Assembly (NCBI GenBank): GCA_021307315.1
Contig: JAJSPD010000040.1
Location: 363,051 to 427,050, forward strand
Source of the DNA: Bisporella sp. PMI_857
Lineage: Eukaryota > Ascomycota > Leotiomycetes > Helotiales > Helotiaceae
Length of the DNA: 64,000 nucleotides
Direction of reading: 5' to 3'
Shown: positions 12,754-25,232 of the stretch, one piece after another
Numbering within the stretch: the first letter of the stretch is position 1
How the letters are laid out: each line of letters opens with the position of its first letter
Program-made: the position numbers and the translations under genes
The notes under the pieces: model-generated
Database searches by the model: none
Told to the model about the DNA's origin: nothing
What the model saw: the letters and a program-made list of their open reading frames with translations, nothing else

Positions 12754-13500
12754 TTAGACGCAGATATCACGATTCCAATCAAGATTCGCTCCATTAATTA
12801 ACTGACCCTTATCGTCCAACCTCCGAATCATCGTCGCATACGCCTGCGCATAAAACTTAATATTCTCCTCACCGAGAAACACCTTCCTCAGCCTACCCGC
12901 CACCTCCCCCAGCGGTGGTAACCAAACGTCAATCTCAGATTTGAAGACACAATCAGCCACGTATCCTAGATATCTTTAGAGATTAAAATGTTTACGTACT
13001 GTAAACAATCTTGCAAAGCGTGCCTTTGTTTGGCTCTTAAGATGTGAGGAGCGGACGGCGGTGATGCGCTGCCAGATGAACTCGCATAGTGGCTCGTCTG
13101 TGGTTATGTATGGGACTATGGTTTGCCAACTTGCTTGCTTTTTCAATTTTTCCAGATTCTCCTTGCAAAAGTTAAAATATACCCACATTGGCGGGCTTCT
13201 TAAGTTCACTTCCGGCAGCGGCTTAACGAAGACGTCGTCGAGCTCAGGTCCTGGCGCGTATTCGTCGCCTGGTAAGAGAATTGCGTCTCCTCTGGGTTGG
13301 TTTCCTTGTTGCAATTTGAGCGGCGTGAAAGGTTGGTTGCGGCAGGCTTTGGAGAAATGGGAGATAATTCCGCCGAGACCTGACATGTTCATTTCTGTGT
13401 GGCTTCCTGATAATTGCAATAGTAATCCTCCGGTGACGAAATTTGCCTGCAAGATAGGCACCGGCGCCGTCACTTCTGGGACATCTGAGACTCACGATGT
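12754..13500 (-). pseudogene. BAHD/trichothecene-acetyltransferase-like remnant
   Basis: The segment 13473-12976 begins APVPILQANFVTGGLLL and continues with SHTEMNMSGL, matching the region of the fungal transferase family (PF02458-like) that carries the HxxxD catalytic motif. Here it reads HTEMN, so the aspartate is replaced by Asn. After SQTKARFARLFTV the frame is lost. It resumes at about 12975 with RYLG and then the family C-terminus (PPLGEVAGRLRK, then FYAQAYATMIRRLDDKG) to the TAA at 12756-12754. Compared with the family, the piece between RYLG and the C-terminus is about 20 residues short, and the first third of the protein is not seen upstream. This is a truncated, internally deleted gene. 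In a live copy the enzyme would acetylate or acylate a secondary metabolite. Confidence 0.7.
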
Positions 13501-16087
13501 GGCTATGGGTAGCGTGATGATATTTCTGCTTCACAACACTTTTGTATTGAAGAAATAAAGAAATATAAGTAATTGTCAGAACGCATGTAATTAGGATTAC
13601 GTGAACCACCGGATCTTGTGAGTTTGTCAGGAATCGGCTTATGTAAGTTGGTTACGGGCTATAACACTAGAGAAAATCTCGTACCTTAATATAGCGGTGT
13701 GGAACCGTAGAATATGATATCTATATCACCCTCAACTGAACCTGTAGCCATCACTGTGGCACCCTCGCAGATCCTCCATTTGATCCTCTATATAATGCCT
13801 CCTATTCTTCACAGAGCTGTGGGTCTTTCCAGGACCTACAACCTCGCGATACCGTAGCTTAGAACCATAATCAATTAACGAATACCAGAATCACCACCGC
13901 AAAAGCGTAGTCAACAGCTACGACGCCTTTTGCCCGGCGATAGATATTCCGACAGTAATCGTCAAGTTGGAAATCAAAGTAGCTACCCGATTAACTCTCA
14001 CAATAGTTGCTTACTGTACTATATATTCTAATTATCTTTGTTTTATATAATGCTGTCGATAGCAGGCTATATTCTGTTTACTTGTGGATTTTGTGACTTA
14101 TCTTTCTTTTCAGTACCGAACCCCCTTTTAAGCGAAACCAACAAATCCACTATTACTCTAGCCAATAAGATCAACTGACTACAGAGATGGACAAAAAATA
14201 TGTTAGGTTTGTGATTTGAATTTCAGGGAGTCTTCAACAAGTATAATTCATGGGCAAAGAGACTTCCAGAAGCCGATCAGATGACTTGTAATGTCTTGAG
14301 TGTTGCCAGAGTATTTTATGATATAGCTATGATGATTATATACTTGATATAGAACAAATCTAAAATATTAAAAATTGCCTCGTTGATTACTTTTCTGAAA
14401 TGCGAGAACTTGTCTAGAGATCTTGGACATATGTTCTTTCGCTCTCAGATAGACAGACCACTTTAAGATCTTAGCAGCTATAGGCTGGGTTTTAATTTTG
14501 AATGCCTGAAATGTCAGAACAGAAATTGCGTCCACCTGCGTGTGATTTAAACAAAACCAGTAGGAATTAAAAAAGAACAAGAAAACAACATAACTCAAAA
14601 GGTATTCTCACATTACAGTTGCCAGTTTTGGGTACTTTTATTGAAGATATCGTATTTTAATACGGTGGTAATAATGCTACCACTAATGTCGAAACCTTTC
14701 TCTTGTCAGAATGTTCTTGCATTGACTGGTTCGCTACTCAGGTACCGCGAGGTACAAGAGCAAAACGCGGCACGAGTAGCGATAATTTCAAGGAGTATTC
14801 TAAAACTAGAAGCAGGGTCGGGTAAACAGTGTCCCAAGAATAAAACGGGAACCCACCACACATAGTCACACTGCAGACCTGGATAAATCTTCTAAATCTA
14901 GCTCTAAGGCAGGGAGCCATAATACAATATGGACGCGCGAAATCATTCCAAAGCTCTTCAATTTTATTTCATCTATTGTAATAAGTGTTAATTGTCTTGC
15001 AGATGAGCTACTGCGCTTTGAATTTGCTTATTGACGCTTCTATTGCTTCAGAACTTTTACCCAGAAAACAACGAAGTTCAAGATACTACAGCTGGCTCAT
15101 TGTTATTGTAGATCCAGCCCAACATGCCTGTTTTAATGTAGCCTTCTCCCAAAGATCTTAAAAAAGCTGAACTCAACAATTTATCATGTCTTGCTGACAA
15201 GACCAAGTCATCGAAGTTTCGAAGGTGTCCTAGAAAGTAACGTATTCCGCTCTTCCCCCCCACCCTCATAAGTCTGCCCTATTAATTGATGAATCGTATT
15301 TGCAATTGAAGCCCGCATATCCCGATGGCGTTCGATGGCGTTCAGGCTTCTCGCTCCATTGAATTCCGCGCACTTACTTTGAGCTTTGCCTACCACAAGC
15401 TACTTTCGAATTTGGATCTATTTAGGATAACAAATTTTAGACATGAGCAAACTTAAATTAGATACAGTTAATATGAAATTGTATCAACTTTTGGGATATT
15501 CAGTGAGCCTCAAATTTTGGATAACAATCAAACAGACAACCATCTCATTTTCATAGTGTGGTGGAAATAATACCCGTGTCCAATAGCGAGTTCCTAAATC
15601 TTAAGCCTGATTCTCAGGCTTCGCGCATGGCTTACACCATGTGCTTCCACCGCTAGCAATCAGCATGTGGTTTCAGAAGAGCCACTGGAATGCATTTCAA
15701 GCTGCTGGGTTACTTTTCGCCCTATCACCTCTCCCCTCTCGATGCCCAAGCTCATTTTAGGTGGGCAATGTCTCATTTCTTCAATATCTAAGGCTGACAC
15801 ACTTGTCGAACGTGCCGTAAAGTGGCTCATAAAGGTCACATCAAATACATATGTCAAGCTTTGCCCAATCGGAGGTATGGCGATAATCTAGGTTAGAGCA
15901 TCATGACAGCAGATCAAGGAATAAACTTAGTGACCTAGTAGATTCTGTGGGGGTTGTAAGGAAAGAGCATGTCTAAAACTGTTTATATAAATGGATGCAT
16001 GGACATATTTATACTTCGTTTTCCTGTTTGACCCAAATCCAACAGCCTATATTCTGATCTATCCTAGCATTAACTGCGATTTGCAAA
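13501..16087. other. Gene-poor AT-rich region
   Basis: This is 2.6 kb with no supported coding region. The many 60-75 codon ORFs on both strands overlap each other and lack recognisable motifs. It contains one copy of a dispersed repeat (about 13970-14340, listed separately) and the upstream region of the membrane-protein gene at 16088. Confidence 0.55.
13970..14340 (+). repeat. Dispersed repeat, copy A
   Basis: This stretch aligns in the same orientation with about 29430-29810. Shared blocks include AATTATCTTTG, TTATATAAT, TTTTAAGCGAA, GAGATGGACA and TTGCCAG, in the same order and at the same spacing. There is no ORF. It is a diverged non-coding repeat, possibly a solo LTR or other transposon remnant; the termini were not defined. 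Confidence 0.7.
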
Positions 16088-18539
16088 ATGCGGGCATCAA
16101 TCGCAACTGCTTTAATTTGGCTCTTAACTCTAGTATCAATTGCTTTTAAAGATTCGGTCAACGCAGTCTCTATACCAAAGCCAACAAACTATACATCAGT
16201 CGCAGATGCTTTTCCGCAGCTTTTGGATCTCGCGGCTAAAAGGCCTAAAAAAAATCCTAAACTGGGTGGACGGAGTGGAGCCTATTGCTGCATGTTAGCT
16301 GTGAACGAGTCACTCCAAATTCAGAATGGCAAACTAACTTTTACCCCTGGGCAAACGGTCCTTCGGGGCAATATTTCGACCCTTGAGAAATTCGGATTTC
16401 CATGCGATCGAATATATAAAGATGGATCTGAACTTGATCAACCCCAGGTTATGATAACCTACGACTGGTGTTCTGAGAAGTGCCCAGGGTGGCAAATCTC
16501 TGTTAGTAAAGATCTTGGACAATGGGCCCGACCTATGATTAATTTCATTGCACCATCTGCCGTCTTTGTCTTGAGTATCCCGCGGCGGCGTCAAATCAAA
16601 ATACCTCAACAGCTGCTAAAGCGAAGCATGGGATCGTTATCCAGTACACTGGCCTTGTTTCTGAAGATACCGCTGTCATCCTTGATCATCACGGCCGATA
16701 CAATTGTTTGGCTATTAGTTGTGTTCACCATGTCTGGCCCAATGGTCATATCCGGTTTCTACGAAGCTATGCTCGACAAAAAGATACTGAGCTTTCTGAA
16801 CCGTCGTGTTAGGATAAATTCGATGTCAGTTCGAGAACGAGCACATTTGCTTTTCGTTGTATTGCTTGGAAACCTTGACGTGAACCCAGCGTGGGATGAT
16901 TGCTTAGGAGTTATTGCATCATTATCAACTGAGAGTCCGCGGAGAAAATCTTCTGGTGCTGGTGCTGTTTCTCTCTTCTCTATCAAACAAGCTACACGGG
17001 TGGCTGGAGAAACACAAACAAGGTCAAGCTCAGTTCCAAATGGGGACAGTCAAATTGGCCCTGTCAATACTCAGTCACAAGCGCAAAGTACCCCAGCGAG
17101 TGAGCCAACTCCCAGTTCACAAGATATATCCACTGTGAAGAGTAAAATAAAGTCAATGATGGAAACTCAAACTGGATTTGGTGCAGCGGTCGGTGCCGCA
17201 ATCGTATTTTATTTGGCATCTTTCTGTTATGCTGTAGTCGAGTCCCAAAGTTTATTTGGGACAAGGTCAGTTTGAAAGCTTTTCCTTTTGACAAATGAGG
17301 TTCAGCTAATGCTACTAGTCGGCCTGCACATACAATCGCATTTGGGACATTTTGGATGGTAGTTCCAAATGTTGCTATTGTGAGCAGTCTACTCCTCTCT
17401 GGAAGTAATCCCAGCATCTGGGAAGCCATCACTGGTCTTGCGCATCCGAATCAAGATGAAATTTCTCGTAGGCTATCTTCGCAACTGCATTCCAAGCCTG
17501 CACAAGAAAAAAGGGCCGGTACATCTCAAGTTACCCCACGACGGCTTTCCAGTGCAAAACACACAGCAGATTCAACCTTCTCAGCTTTTTTCCAACCCGT
17601 CTATAACAGGACCTCTTATCGGCCTGCTTGGCTATGGAATCGTGGTCCCTGTAAAGCCATGTGGGTAGCCAAATTTGCCGAAGGAAACCCCCGGCTTGCC
17701 AAAGCTATTGGGATTGAGGTTCAGCGCATGGGATTTGAGGGATGGGCTGTCTACACTTGGTTCTCTGCATCCCTTCTTATAGTATTGCCCTGTTTTCTTG
17801 CCGGAATGCTCAGGTACAATGCCAATCCCTAACACGTCAAGTCTACTTTTCTAACAGTTTGTAAGCTATACTACCCCCAGAGTTGGCCTCAGCTGTCGGT
17901 CTATGACATTCCTGACATATGCCTGCGCTCAGGAATGGTTAATGCTTCTATGGTTAGTCAAGTGGAAGTTTTGGAGGCGTTCAAGCCAAGGAGACGTGCT
18001 TCCATCCACAGATCACGATATGCCCATCTTGGCCGAAATTGCGTGGTATTTCGCTTTCTCCATAGGGATCCTGTCCTCTATTTTTAGTGGCGTGTTCGGA
18101 ACCTGTAAGTGCTAAGGAAGGAACAGGACCTCTACCACTAATCTAATTATTATTCGAAGATGAATATGTGTACTGACAACCACTTAGTTTTCTGGCTGGT
18201 GGGGTTTTATCGAAACTGTCTCTGCAATGTACCCGTCTGTTTCCTTCCCTGAAAGGTTGAAACTTCCATTAACCACATGTATAGATTCAATACTGGATTC
18301 GTCGACATTCGGACGAGACTGCCGCACCATTTGGGGGTGCAGACAAACAAAATGTCGGTAACGCCAAACAGTTTTGGCTACCGGTTGGCGTCTTTGCCAC
18401 TGCGTTTATGCTCTTTATTACCTACTCAGGTTGGTGGTATCAACGCCAACTAAGAGGCCACTTTCAAGAGCTGGTTGATAAGGTCGATGGCATCAACGAA
18501 GAGGACATGAGAGAGAATCAAGATTACATCGCCCCTTGA
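16088..18539 (+). CDS. Large multi-pass membrane protein with signal peptide, unknown function
   Basis: Five exons (16088-17265, 17319-17813, 17881-18104, 18188-18228, 18285-18539) join in phase to 730 aa. The N-terminus MRASIATALIWLLTLVSIAF is a signal peptide. The extracellular domain that follows has several Cys (YCC, CxxKC), suggesting disulphides. Transmembrane stretches include TADTIVWLLVVFTM, then one around FGAAVGAAIVFYLASF, FGTFWMVVPNVAIVSSLLL, SASLLIVLPCFLAGM and VGVFATAFMLFITYSGW. A low-complexity Ser/Gln/Thr-rich loop sits in the middle. The C-terminus is acidic and cytosolic-looking. I recognise it as the type of conserved ascomycete integral membrane protein that lacks an assigned role. 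No transporter signature is visible. Confidence 0.85.
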
Positions 18540-19037
18540 AGGCCTCATGTTAGCCAGTAACTGGGAACTATTAAAAATATGTGTTTTGAGCCCGTGGTGT
18601 TGTATCGGGGCGTTGTTTGTGGTCTCAGGCACAAGAATACAGACGAATACTCGGCTCGGGAAAGATTTCTGTTGCCACTCTCAGTTCATTCAAAATTTCC
18701 ACTTTCTTGATAGCTTATTTAGTTGTCCAAAATAAGATTATATTTGTATGAACCTGTGAAGTCCCTATCGATTTCGCTTCTTCCACCCTACCTCTTACTG
18801 CTGTCCTGATATAAAACTCTATGTTCTTAGAAGCCGCAAATTCATGTGTAATATTTTCAAACTTGGCAAATACCCATGAAAGCATGCGGAACAAGTGGAC
18901 CAATAAAACTTATGCATCGGCGCGTATTCCGTATTTGCTCTCATTAAAAACCGGCATTGTCCCCACCATAATCATAACATAACCACATCAGAATTTTACC
19001 AAGTAGCTAATTATCACCAGAGTCAAAGAAGAAAAAT
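18540..19037. other. Intergenic
   Basis: This is the spacer between two same-strand genes and holds the presumed promoter of the glutamine-synthetase-like gene. Nothing else is supported. Confidence 0.5.
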
Positions 19038-20405
19038 ATGGCAAATCTCCCGTCTAATGTTTTTTCTGATTTTGTTTACAAATTTCCAGCGGTTACCTTT
19101 GTACACCTCCACTGGGTAGACTTTGTTGGCATTTTGCGCTCGCGAGTTCTGCCAGTAGCGCACTGCCTGAAGTTAAGCAACAATGAACGCGTCTTGAGAA
19201 TTAGTCCCTGTGCGACACGACCTGTTTACGGAGGACCTCATCCAGAAGGATTCATTGGTGCCGCTGGTTCGAATTCTTTGATTCCTGATTGGGCTAGCTT
19301 GTTGCTGTTGTCGGACATCCATGCCTCTGTCATGTGCAATGTATCAGAAGAGGGTTCATTTCATTCCAATTTCGACACAAAAAAACCATTCCAAAGATGC
19401 CCCCGAAGTGAACTTCAGAGAGTTGTGGACCTAGCGGGGAGGGAACACTCCCTACTTATTCAAGCGGGAGTTGAGTTAGAATTCTACCTATGGGATGAGA
19501 ATGAAGATCCAATAGAAAGCATGGAAATGGCTTCTTTGGGAAAAGTTAATACATGGAGCACCGCCTCAGCATTGAGAACTCAACAAGCGGCATGCGTTGA
19601 GGCGTGCGCGCTTCGTCTGCAGAAGTCTGGCGTTTACGTAGAGCAATATCACGCTGAACAAGGCTTTCAACAATTTGAAATATCCTTAGGACCGTTGCCA
19701 GTACTGGCAGCTGCTGACCAATGTGTGCAAGCCCAAGAAATCGTGAGGCGAACTGCAATTGCCCATGGATATAAGGCAATCTTCTTACCAAAACCATTTG
19801 CTACATTTGTGCCAACAGGCCTACATATCCATCTCTCAATCGCGTCAAGCCAACAAGACAAGCCTCAAGAAGAAATTCGCAGAGTGGAGAGATATTTTCT
19901 TGCAGGTATTATGCAAAGGCTTCCACTGCTTTGCGCGTTTGGCATGGGTAGCGAGGCTAGCTACCGGCGAGTGAATAAAAGATGTCTAGGAGAGTGGGTC
20001 TCATGGGGAACAGAGAATCGAAATAACCCTGTGCGGCAGATCAAGCCCGGGCACTGGGAGTTAAAATGCATCGACAGTACCTGCAATATTTTTCTTGCCA
20101 TTGCGGCTTACATCGCTGCCGGGTTTCTGGGTGTCAAACAGTCAACAGAGCTGACTTTGGGAGATTGCAGGGTTTCTGCAAATATGCTCGATGAGCAAAT
20201 GTTGGAAAAGTTGCACATAAAAACTCCGCTCCCCAAGACTTTGGAAGGTGCTATTGGTATTTTAGAAAGAAGCCCTATGGAGGTAGACCATGTTCTTACA
20301 CAACAGATGTTTGCTTTCTATGTTATGACCAAGAGGAAGGAAATGGAGTTTCACGCAGAAATGACGGAGCTTGAACTGCGTTCACTATATATCAGAACTT
20401 ATTAG
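19038..20405 (+). CDS. Glutamine-synthetase-family protein (FluG/PuuA-like catalytic domain)
   Basis: This is a single-exon gene of 455 aa. The N-terminal part has the beta-grasp-type GS region (HWVDFVGILRSRVLP). The catalytic domain shows GVELEFYLWDE (metal-binding Glu), HAEQGFQQFEISLGPLP (Gln/Glu pair), LHIHLSIASS (the HxH loop) and GTENRNNPVR (arginine loop for the gamma-glutamyl phosphate intermediate). The C-terminal helix-rich part is complete. The family joins ammonia or an amine to glutamate using ATP. The sequence is closer to the GSI/FluG-like group than to the canonical eukaryotic GSII used for nitrogen assimilation, so the amine substrate is open. It is convergent with a gamma-glutamyltranspeptidase less than 170 bp away, which may be a functional or only a chance pairing. 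Confidence 0.85.
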   Translation: MANLPSNVFSDFVYKFPAVTFVHLHWVDFVGILRSRVLPVAHCLKLSNNERVLRISPCATRPVYGGPHPEGFIGAAGSNSLIPDWASLLLLSDIHASVMCNVSEEGSFHSNFDTKKPFQRCPRSELQRVVDLAGREHSLLIQAGVELEFYLWDENEDPIESMEMASLGKVNTWSTASALRTQQAACVEACALRLQKSGVYVEQYHAEQGFQQFEISLGPLPVLAAADQCVQAQEIVRRTAIAHGYKAIFLPKPFATFVPTGLHIHLSIASSQQDKPQEEIRRVERYFLAGIMQRLPLLCAFGMGSEASYRRVNKRCLGEWVSWGTENRNNPVRQIKPGHWELKCIDSTCNIFLAIAAYIAAGFLGVKQSTELTLGDCRVSANMLDEQMLEKLHIKTPLPKTLEGAIGILERSPMEVDHVLTQQMFAFYVMTKRKEMEFHAEMTELELRSLYIRTY

Positions 20406-20566
20406 GTACGACAGAATCACAGGATAATTACAAGTTTGCAATTAGGTTTCGAGAAAACGGCGAAGAAATATGAGATGAGGAGTTTTAAATTCCTTTGTAA
20501 TTAGCGTGTAGGTCATGCCTGCACGACTAGTGTTATTTCGAACTCAGATCATATCTTCGAAACCTG

Positions 20567-22710
20567 TTATAGCGCAAAACCCCCTGACCCAATTATATGT
20601 GGCTCCGCCACCGCCTCAAATGTGCCATTAGGAAGCCTCCTGATTGCTTGAACGTCAGATCCTTCCGCGAACCAGGTGATATTGTGGCCTCTGGATTGCA
20701 TGAAAGTTGTTGTATCGTTGTTGTACAGGTAATCGAATGATATCTGGCGATCATTAGTCGCAGCTGAGAGTTGAGGTGAAGCAATTAGAGTACTTGGTTT
20801 GGTATTAGTTGGTCATGAAATCTAGGCGCTGCCAATGCTTCTAAAGCTGTCGTTTTCTGATCTATAACATGCCATAAGGATTGGATAGTCGACGTTATTA
20901 TTTGTGAGCCACCAGCTGCCCCAACCACAAAGTATAGAGAGCTGTTTGAGAGGAACTCGACGATGATAGGAGTGATTGATGATTGAGGACGTTTGCCTGA
21001 TTGAACGTAGTTTGACGGTGATGCAATATACCCAAATGCATCTGAACTGCCAGGAATAGAAAAATCATTCATTTCGTTGTTCATAATGAGGCCTGTCTCT
21101 GGAACCATAAGCCGAGAGCCAAATCCCAGATTTACTGTGCTTGTGAGTGAGATAGCAAGGCCAGAGGCATCTGCGGCTACGATATGTGATGTTCCTGGCC
21201 TTTATGAACACTGCAATTAGTTTTTGTTGGTAAAAGATGTAAACAGGAAGAGGCTTAACTCACGTTTCAATACTTTCAAGCCCCTCCGGATCATAAGCTG
21301 CAACTGGTAGGGTATGCGCATCCGAAATCTTCTGTCTTATCTTAGCAACAGTTCTGTCATCAAGCATATTGTCCTGATATTCCTGTAAACCGTCAACGAA
21401 CAATGGATCGCCTAGTTTGGTCCGCTGCGTTTAATGCACAGTTAGTGCAAGGCATATGTAAAGAGCAAAAATGAAAAGCTCACAGCTCCATAGCCAAATC
21501 TGATTGCTTCATTGAGCCGGTGTGTACTAATATTGAGAGACGTAGGGTCACCAAAGCCTGTATATCCCTCAATAACTTTGAATACTTGGAGGGCAACAGT
21601 ACCGCTCGACGGCGCACCACAGCTGGTCAGTTTAAAGTCACGATAATTTGTTTGTGGCGATGATCGAATCACAACGGAATACTTCTCAAGGTCCTGGATG
21701 GTCATGCTGCCATTCGCACGACGAAGAGCTTGAATTATCGATCCAGCAACAGGTCCAGTATAAAATGCATTCGGGCCATTTTCAGCAACAGTCTCTAGGA
21801 GGTTCGCGTACCTCTTTCGTGTTATTGTATCTCCGAAACCCACTAGCGTCCCGTTAGGCGCAAAGTCAAGAGCCCAGTTGGGATCATTAACGAAGGCACC
21901 GTTCCTATTATAACGCGATAGGTTACGCGATAGACCTGTGGCGACTTTGAAACCCTTCCGTGATAACTTAATAGATGGGCGGATAAGTTCTTGCCAAGGG
22001 AGTGTACCATAGTTTTGGTGAAGGTATTCAAGTCCCCTGACCTCGCCTGGTATACCGCTATAGGCCACTATAAGTTGGCAACGCCGTTGTACAAAGAAAT
22101 ATGATGTAGACGTACCTAGCAAGTCCGCCAGTCAAGGAAGCCTCTCCATTATTTTTAAACATATCTTCGAAGGCTGCAGATGGGGCAGCTTCTCGAAAAT
22201 CAATAGCCTCATATGTTCCATTTGCCGACCTAACCAAAGCAAACCCTCCACCCCCTAAGCCCGTCACATGTGGTGCTAATGATGTATTAGAAGTTCCGTT
22301 CGGTAGAGGAATGTTTGGGCAAAGTGCCAGTGTTTGACATACCGACAACACCAAGGCAGAACTGCCCTGCGATGATCTGTACTTGCAATTAGTCGCTGGG
22401 ACAGGATGCGAATTTGCATGCTGAAAAGACATGGAGGCAGACCTACAGCGTCGGCAGCATTTCCTCCTTGTCTAATTATATTAATACCGATTTGACTGCA
22501 TACGCTGTTCAGAGACGCAATGGCAGCGCGATGGTCTTTCTGCTTATGTTTTGCTGGATAATCGTAGGGGCTTACCAGTGCTGAACTACGACTCTGTATA
22601 AGGCTGAGGAAAACGAAAGTAGCGATTAATGCCATTGCCGTAATGAATGTCGTGAGTTGGCAACCGCGCGGCAAAATACTCTTCACGGCTGACCGAAACC
22701 GAAAAATCAT
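20567..22710 (-). CDS. Gamma-glutamyltranspeptidase
   Basis: Seven exons (22710-22447, 22376-22343, 22275-22116, 22057-21484, 21424-21264, 21199-20794, 20743-20567) give 591 aa with consistent phases. An N-terminal hydrophobic anchor (TFITAMALIATFVFLSLI) follows a short basic tail, so this is a type II membrane or secretory enzyme. Family blocks: SQIGINIIRQGGNAADA, HVTGLGGGGFALVRSANGT, IDFREAAPSAAF, GIPGEVRGLEYLH, and the autoprocessing site GTSHI with the nucleophile Thr at about residue 401. Small-subunit motifs VNLGFGSR, MNNEMNDF and GAAGGSQI are intact. The last exon ends near GSGGFAL. It hydrolyses or transfers the gamma-glutamyl group of glutathione and related peptides outside the cytosol. 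Predictors that read through the last intron would replace the C-terminus with a wrong frame. Confidence 0.92.
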
Positions 22711-25232
22711 TGGGATGGGTAAAGATTGTATTGCAGTTCTTGAATGCGAAATGCATAGTGAGTAGGTAACAGTGTTTGGCTCGGGTTACACTGCCCAGGG
22801 AGGTCCGTTGAAAAGGAATTATGCGCGTCCTCCGATGATAAAAGGCACCAGCAGTGCGATTTCGCGAGCGGAAAACAGCCTTGAACCTAGATGACAGCTG
22901 AGTTTATGAGCTATACTTCAACTAGATTGGTGGTTGATGGCATCCTGGTGGGTAGGGTGGTCACATCAGACAGTATCAATCAGTTGCGACTGTTCAAAAA
23001 GGATTGCGCCCGATGACTCTCTGCCTTGTCACGTGTTGTGTAACCCGAGATGCGGCTGGCAGTCCACGAAATATATTTGATGAGGCGCGATACTCATAAT
23101 TCTGTACAGAGCTAAAGCTGTGAGTGTGGGATGCGAAGGTTTTCCTCAATTGATGGTCTCTGCTAAATGGTAGCTCTAAATCTCGGCGGCCTGTATATTT
23201 TCTAGTTTGGAGATATGCCACCTCTGAATACATTTTCTTTTGTTGGTCGAATGACATCCATGAAGGATGTACCTTTCCCCGCTTGACGACTTTCAGGCTT
23301 TGCGCCATTGGCAACTCACCGTTGTAACAAGGGTAATCATGCATACCATAAGCAACCCGCTTTATAAGTCAGTCAATCAGTCATTATTTCAGGAAAATAT
23401 CCTAAATAAGTAACTTACTTGATTTAAATTATTGCACATTCATAATATTATAATGCCCCCGTTTTCCGGCAGATTACGTAAAGGTACCTAGAAAAGTATA
23501 TTTCTTTTTTTTCTGTATGTATTACTTTTATAATGTGCGATATTACTTAATGCGCTATATATATGTATATATATATATATTAATTGTTTTTATATGTGAG
23601 TGATGGTTACACCGTTATTTTATCACATCCTTGTTACATATATACAAGTGCACCTACGTGTGTCAGGCTACAGATCGCAAAATCCTTTCAAGCGATAAAT
23701 TCTTGTCAGCCACCCAACTCACTAACTGACTCGGATAGTTTGCTTGTAAGCTGATACATTTATTTCTTTTGTCAATCATGTGAGTACCTTGGGTAAATGG
23801 CTGTCATTATGGTGAGATTCAAGGCGAGCCAGTACGTATCCTTGCTAATCGGCAAATCAGATTGGTACGTTGCAGGTTTAGGTTATTTGGACTGATTGTA
23901 ACATGATGGCAACGCTTCGGCAAACCAAGGAGTATCTCAAAGTGTGGCTTTATATGAGCAAATAGCATCAATTTATGCTGCTTAACACCACCCGCCTGAT
24001 AAAAATCACAGCTCCATGCAAGCGAATCATTATCTAGAGGATAGTGCTGCTTGGCGATGATAAGGGGAAGATCTAGGATATTAGGCTGTGTGAAACTTGC
24101 AGTCTGATCTGTCATCAGCAACATCGATTTCTAGGACCTTTTCAACCAGGTCATAAAATGTAAAACAATAGGAATTCTAGGATAAGAAGCCGGCAGAGGT
24201 CATACTGGATGCCATCTAGAATATGGCGTAGCACAATATGTTCGCCTGACACATTTTCCAAGTATGCACGGCCGACCGAGAAACTATGAGCCACACTCTT
24301 TCTACAAAACACCAATCACAGTATGACACAAGTCAACGTCGAAATTGTATGAGGCTCTGCTCAGAAAATGGCATGACTTTGGGAGAGAATATCAGCGATT
24401 TCAAGCGGGGTTTATCACACCCTCCAGCTCCTTCGGAGCTTGGCCAAGATATGGGAGTATCTGAGACCGATGCAGTGGCTCAATTCATCCTATATCAGCT
24501 TCTTCCTAAGCCATCACCGTTGCAGAATGTAATAGCCCAAAGTCCTCTGGGTCCCTACATAGAGCAAGGCAATACATAACGTTCAAGGTATGTCTAATTT
24601 TATTATAAAAACATTGACGATTATGAGAAGTAACTTCTCAGCAACACAGAAGCCTACTTTCAGTATTTCTGCGCCTTCCAAATAAGAGAATATGCCTGAG
24701 CAAGTTGTAAACTCAGGCAGGAAGGAGGAGATAGATGATACAGATACCCGGAATCAGCCATGGAAACTGCTTCTCGACACTTCTGGTAATCTTGGGGGCA
24801 ATGTGGATGGAAAGGATGTGAGCAAGGAGCGTCCAGAGTTTGTAGAAATCAAGACGAATCGGGGGCCGGATGGAGTTGGTGCATAAATAACAACCCGGAT
24901 TCGAAATTTATTACAGCGGTCGGATCTTGATCATTAGGCAATTTTGGGAATGTGAGATTTTTCCGGTTGAGTTTGCGTGTTGCTCTCATTTAGACCTCTA
25001 TGTGCAGTGTCTACCTAGCTTTAAGAATCACAAGTGAAGCTTTCCTGCCCTTTGACTTGCACAGCCTTCGTATTATAAACTAGTAACCAACCTCTTAATT
25101 AGCTGTAATTATTAATCATATCTTTTATAAAGAAGAGGGGAGGAGAGCCTATAAGTTCCAAAGCTCCCTCCCTCAGAGGGTGTTCAGAATCTTACTTTCT
25201 TCCTCCAAGCGAGAAAAGAAAAGTTCGACACA
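22711..25232. other. Gene-poor region with unassigned ORFs
   Basis: This 2.5 kb holds an AT dinucleotide tract (about 23560-23581) and several ORFs under 120 codons. The best of these (22994-23344 minus, 24286-24579 plus, 24692-24886 plus) have no motif I recognise. The two plus-strand ORFs flank a plausible intron (GTATGT at 24590, CACAG near 24650), but no continuous frame results. I do not call a gene. Confidence 0.5.

Noticed and set aside
22994..23344. 116-codon minus-strand ORF as a small gene
   Set aside because: It has no recognisable motif, no signal peptide and no context. It may be chance; kept only as a note in the intergenic entry.
24286..24886. Two plus-strand ORFs that could be exons of one gene
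   Set aside because: A GTATGT donor and a CACAG acceptor exist, but the first ORF stops before the donor and the frames do not join.
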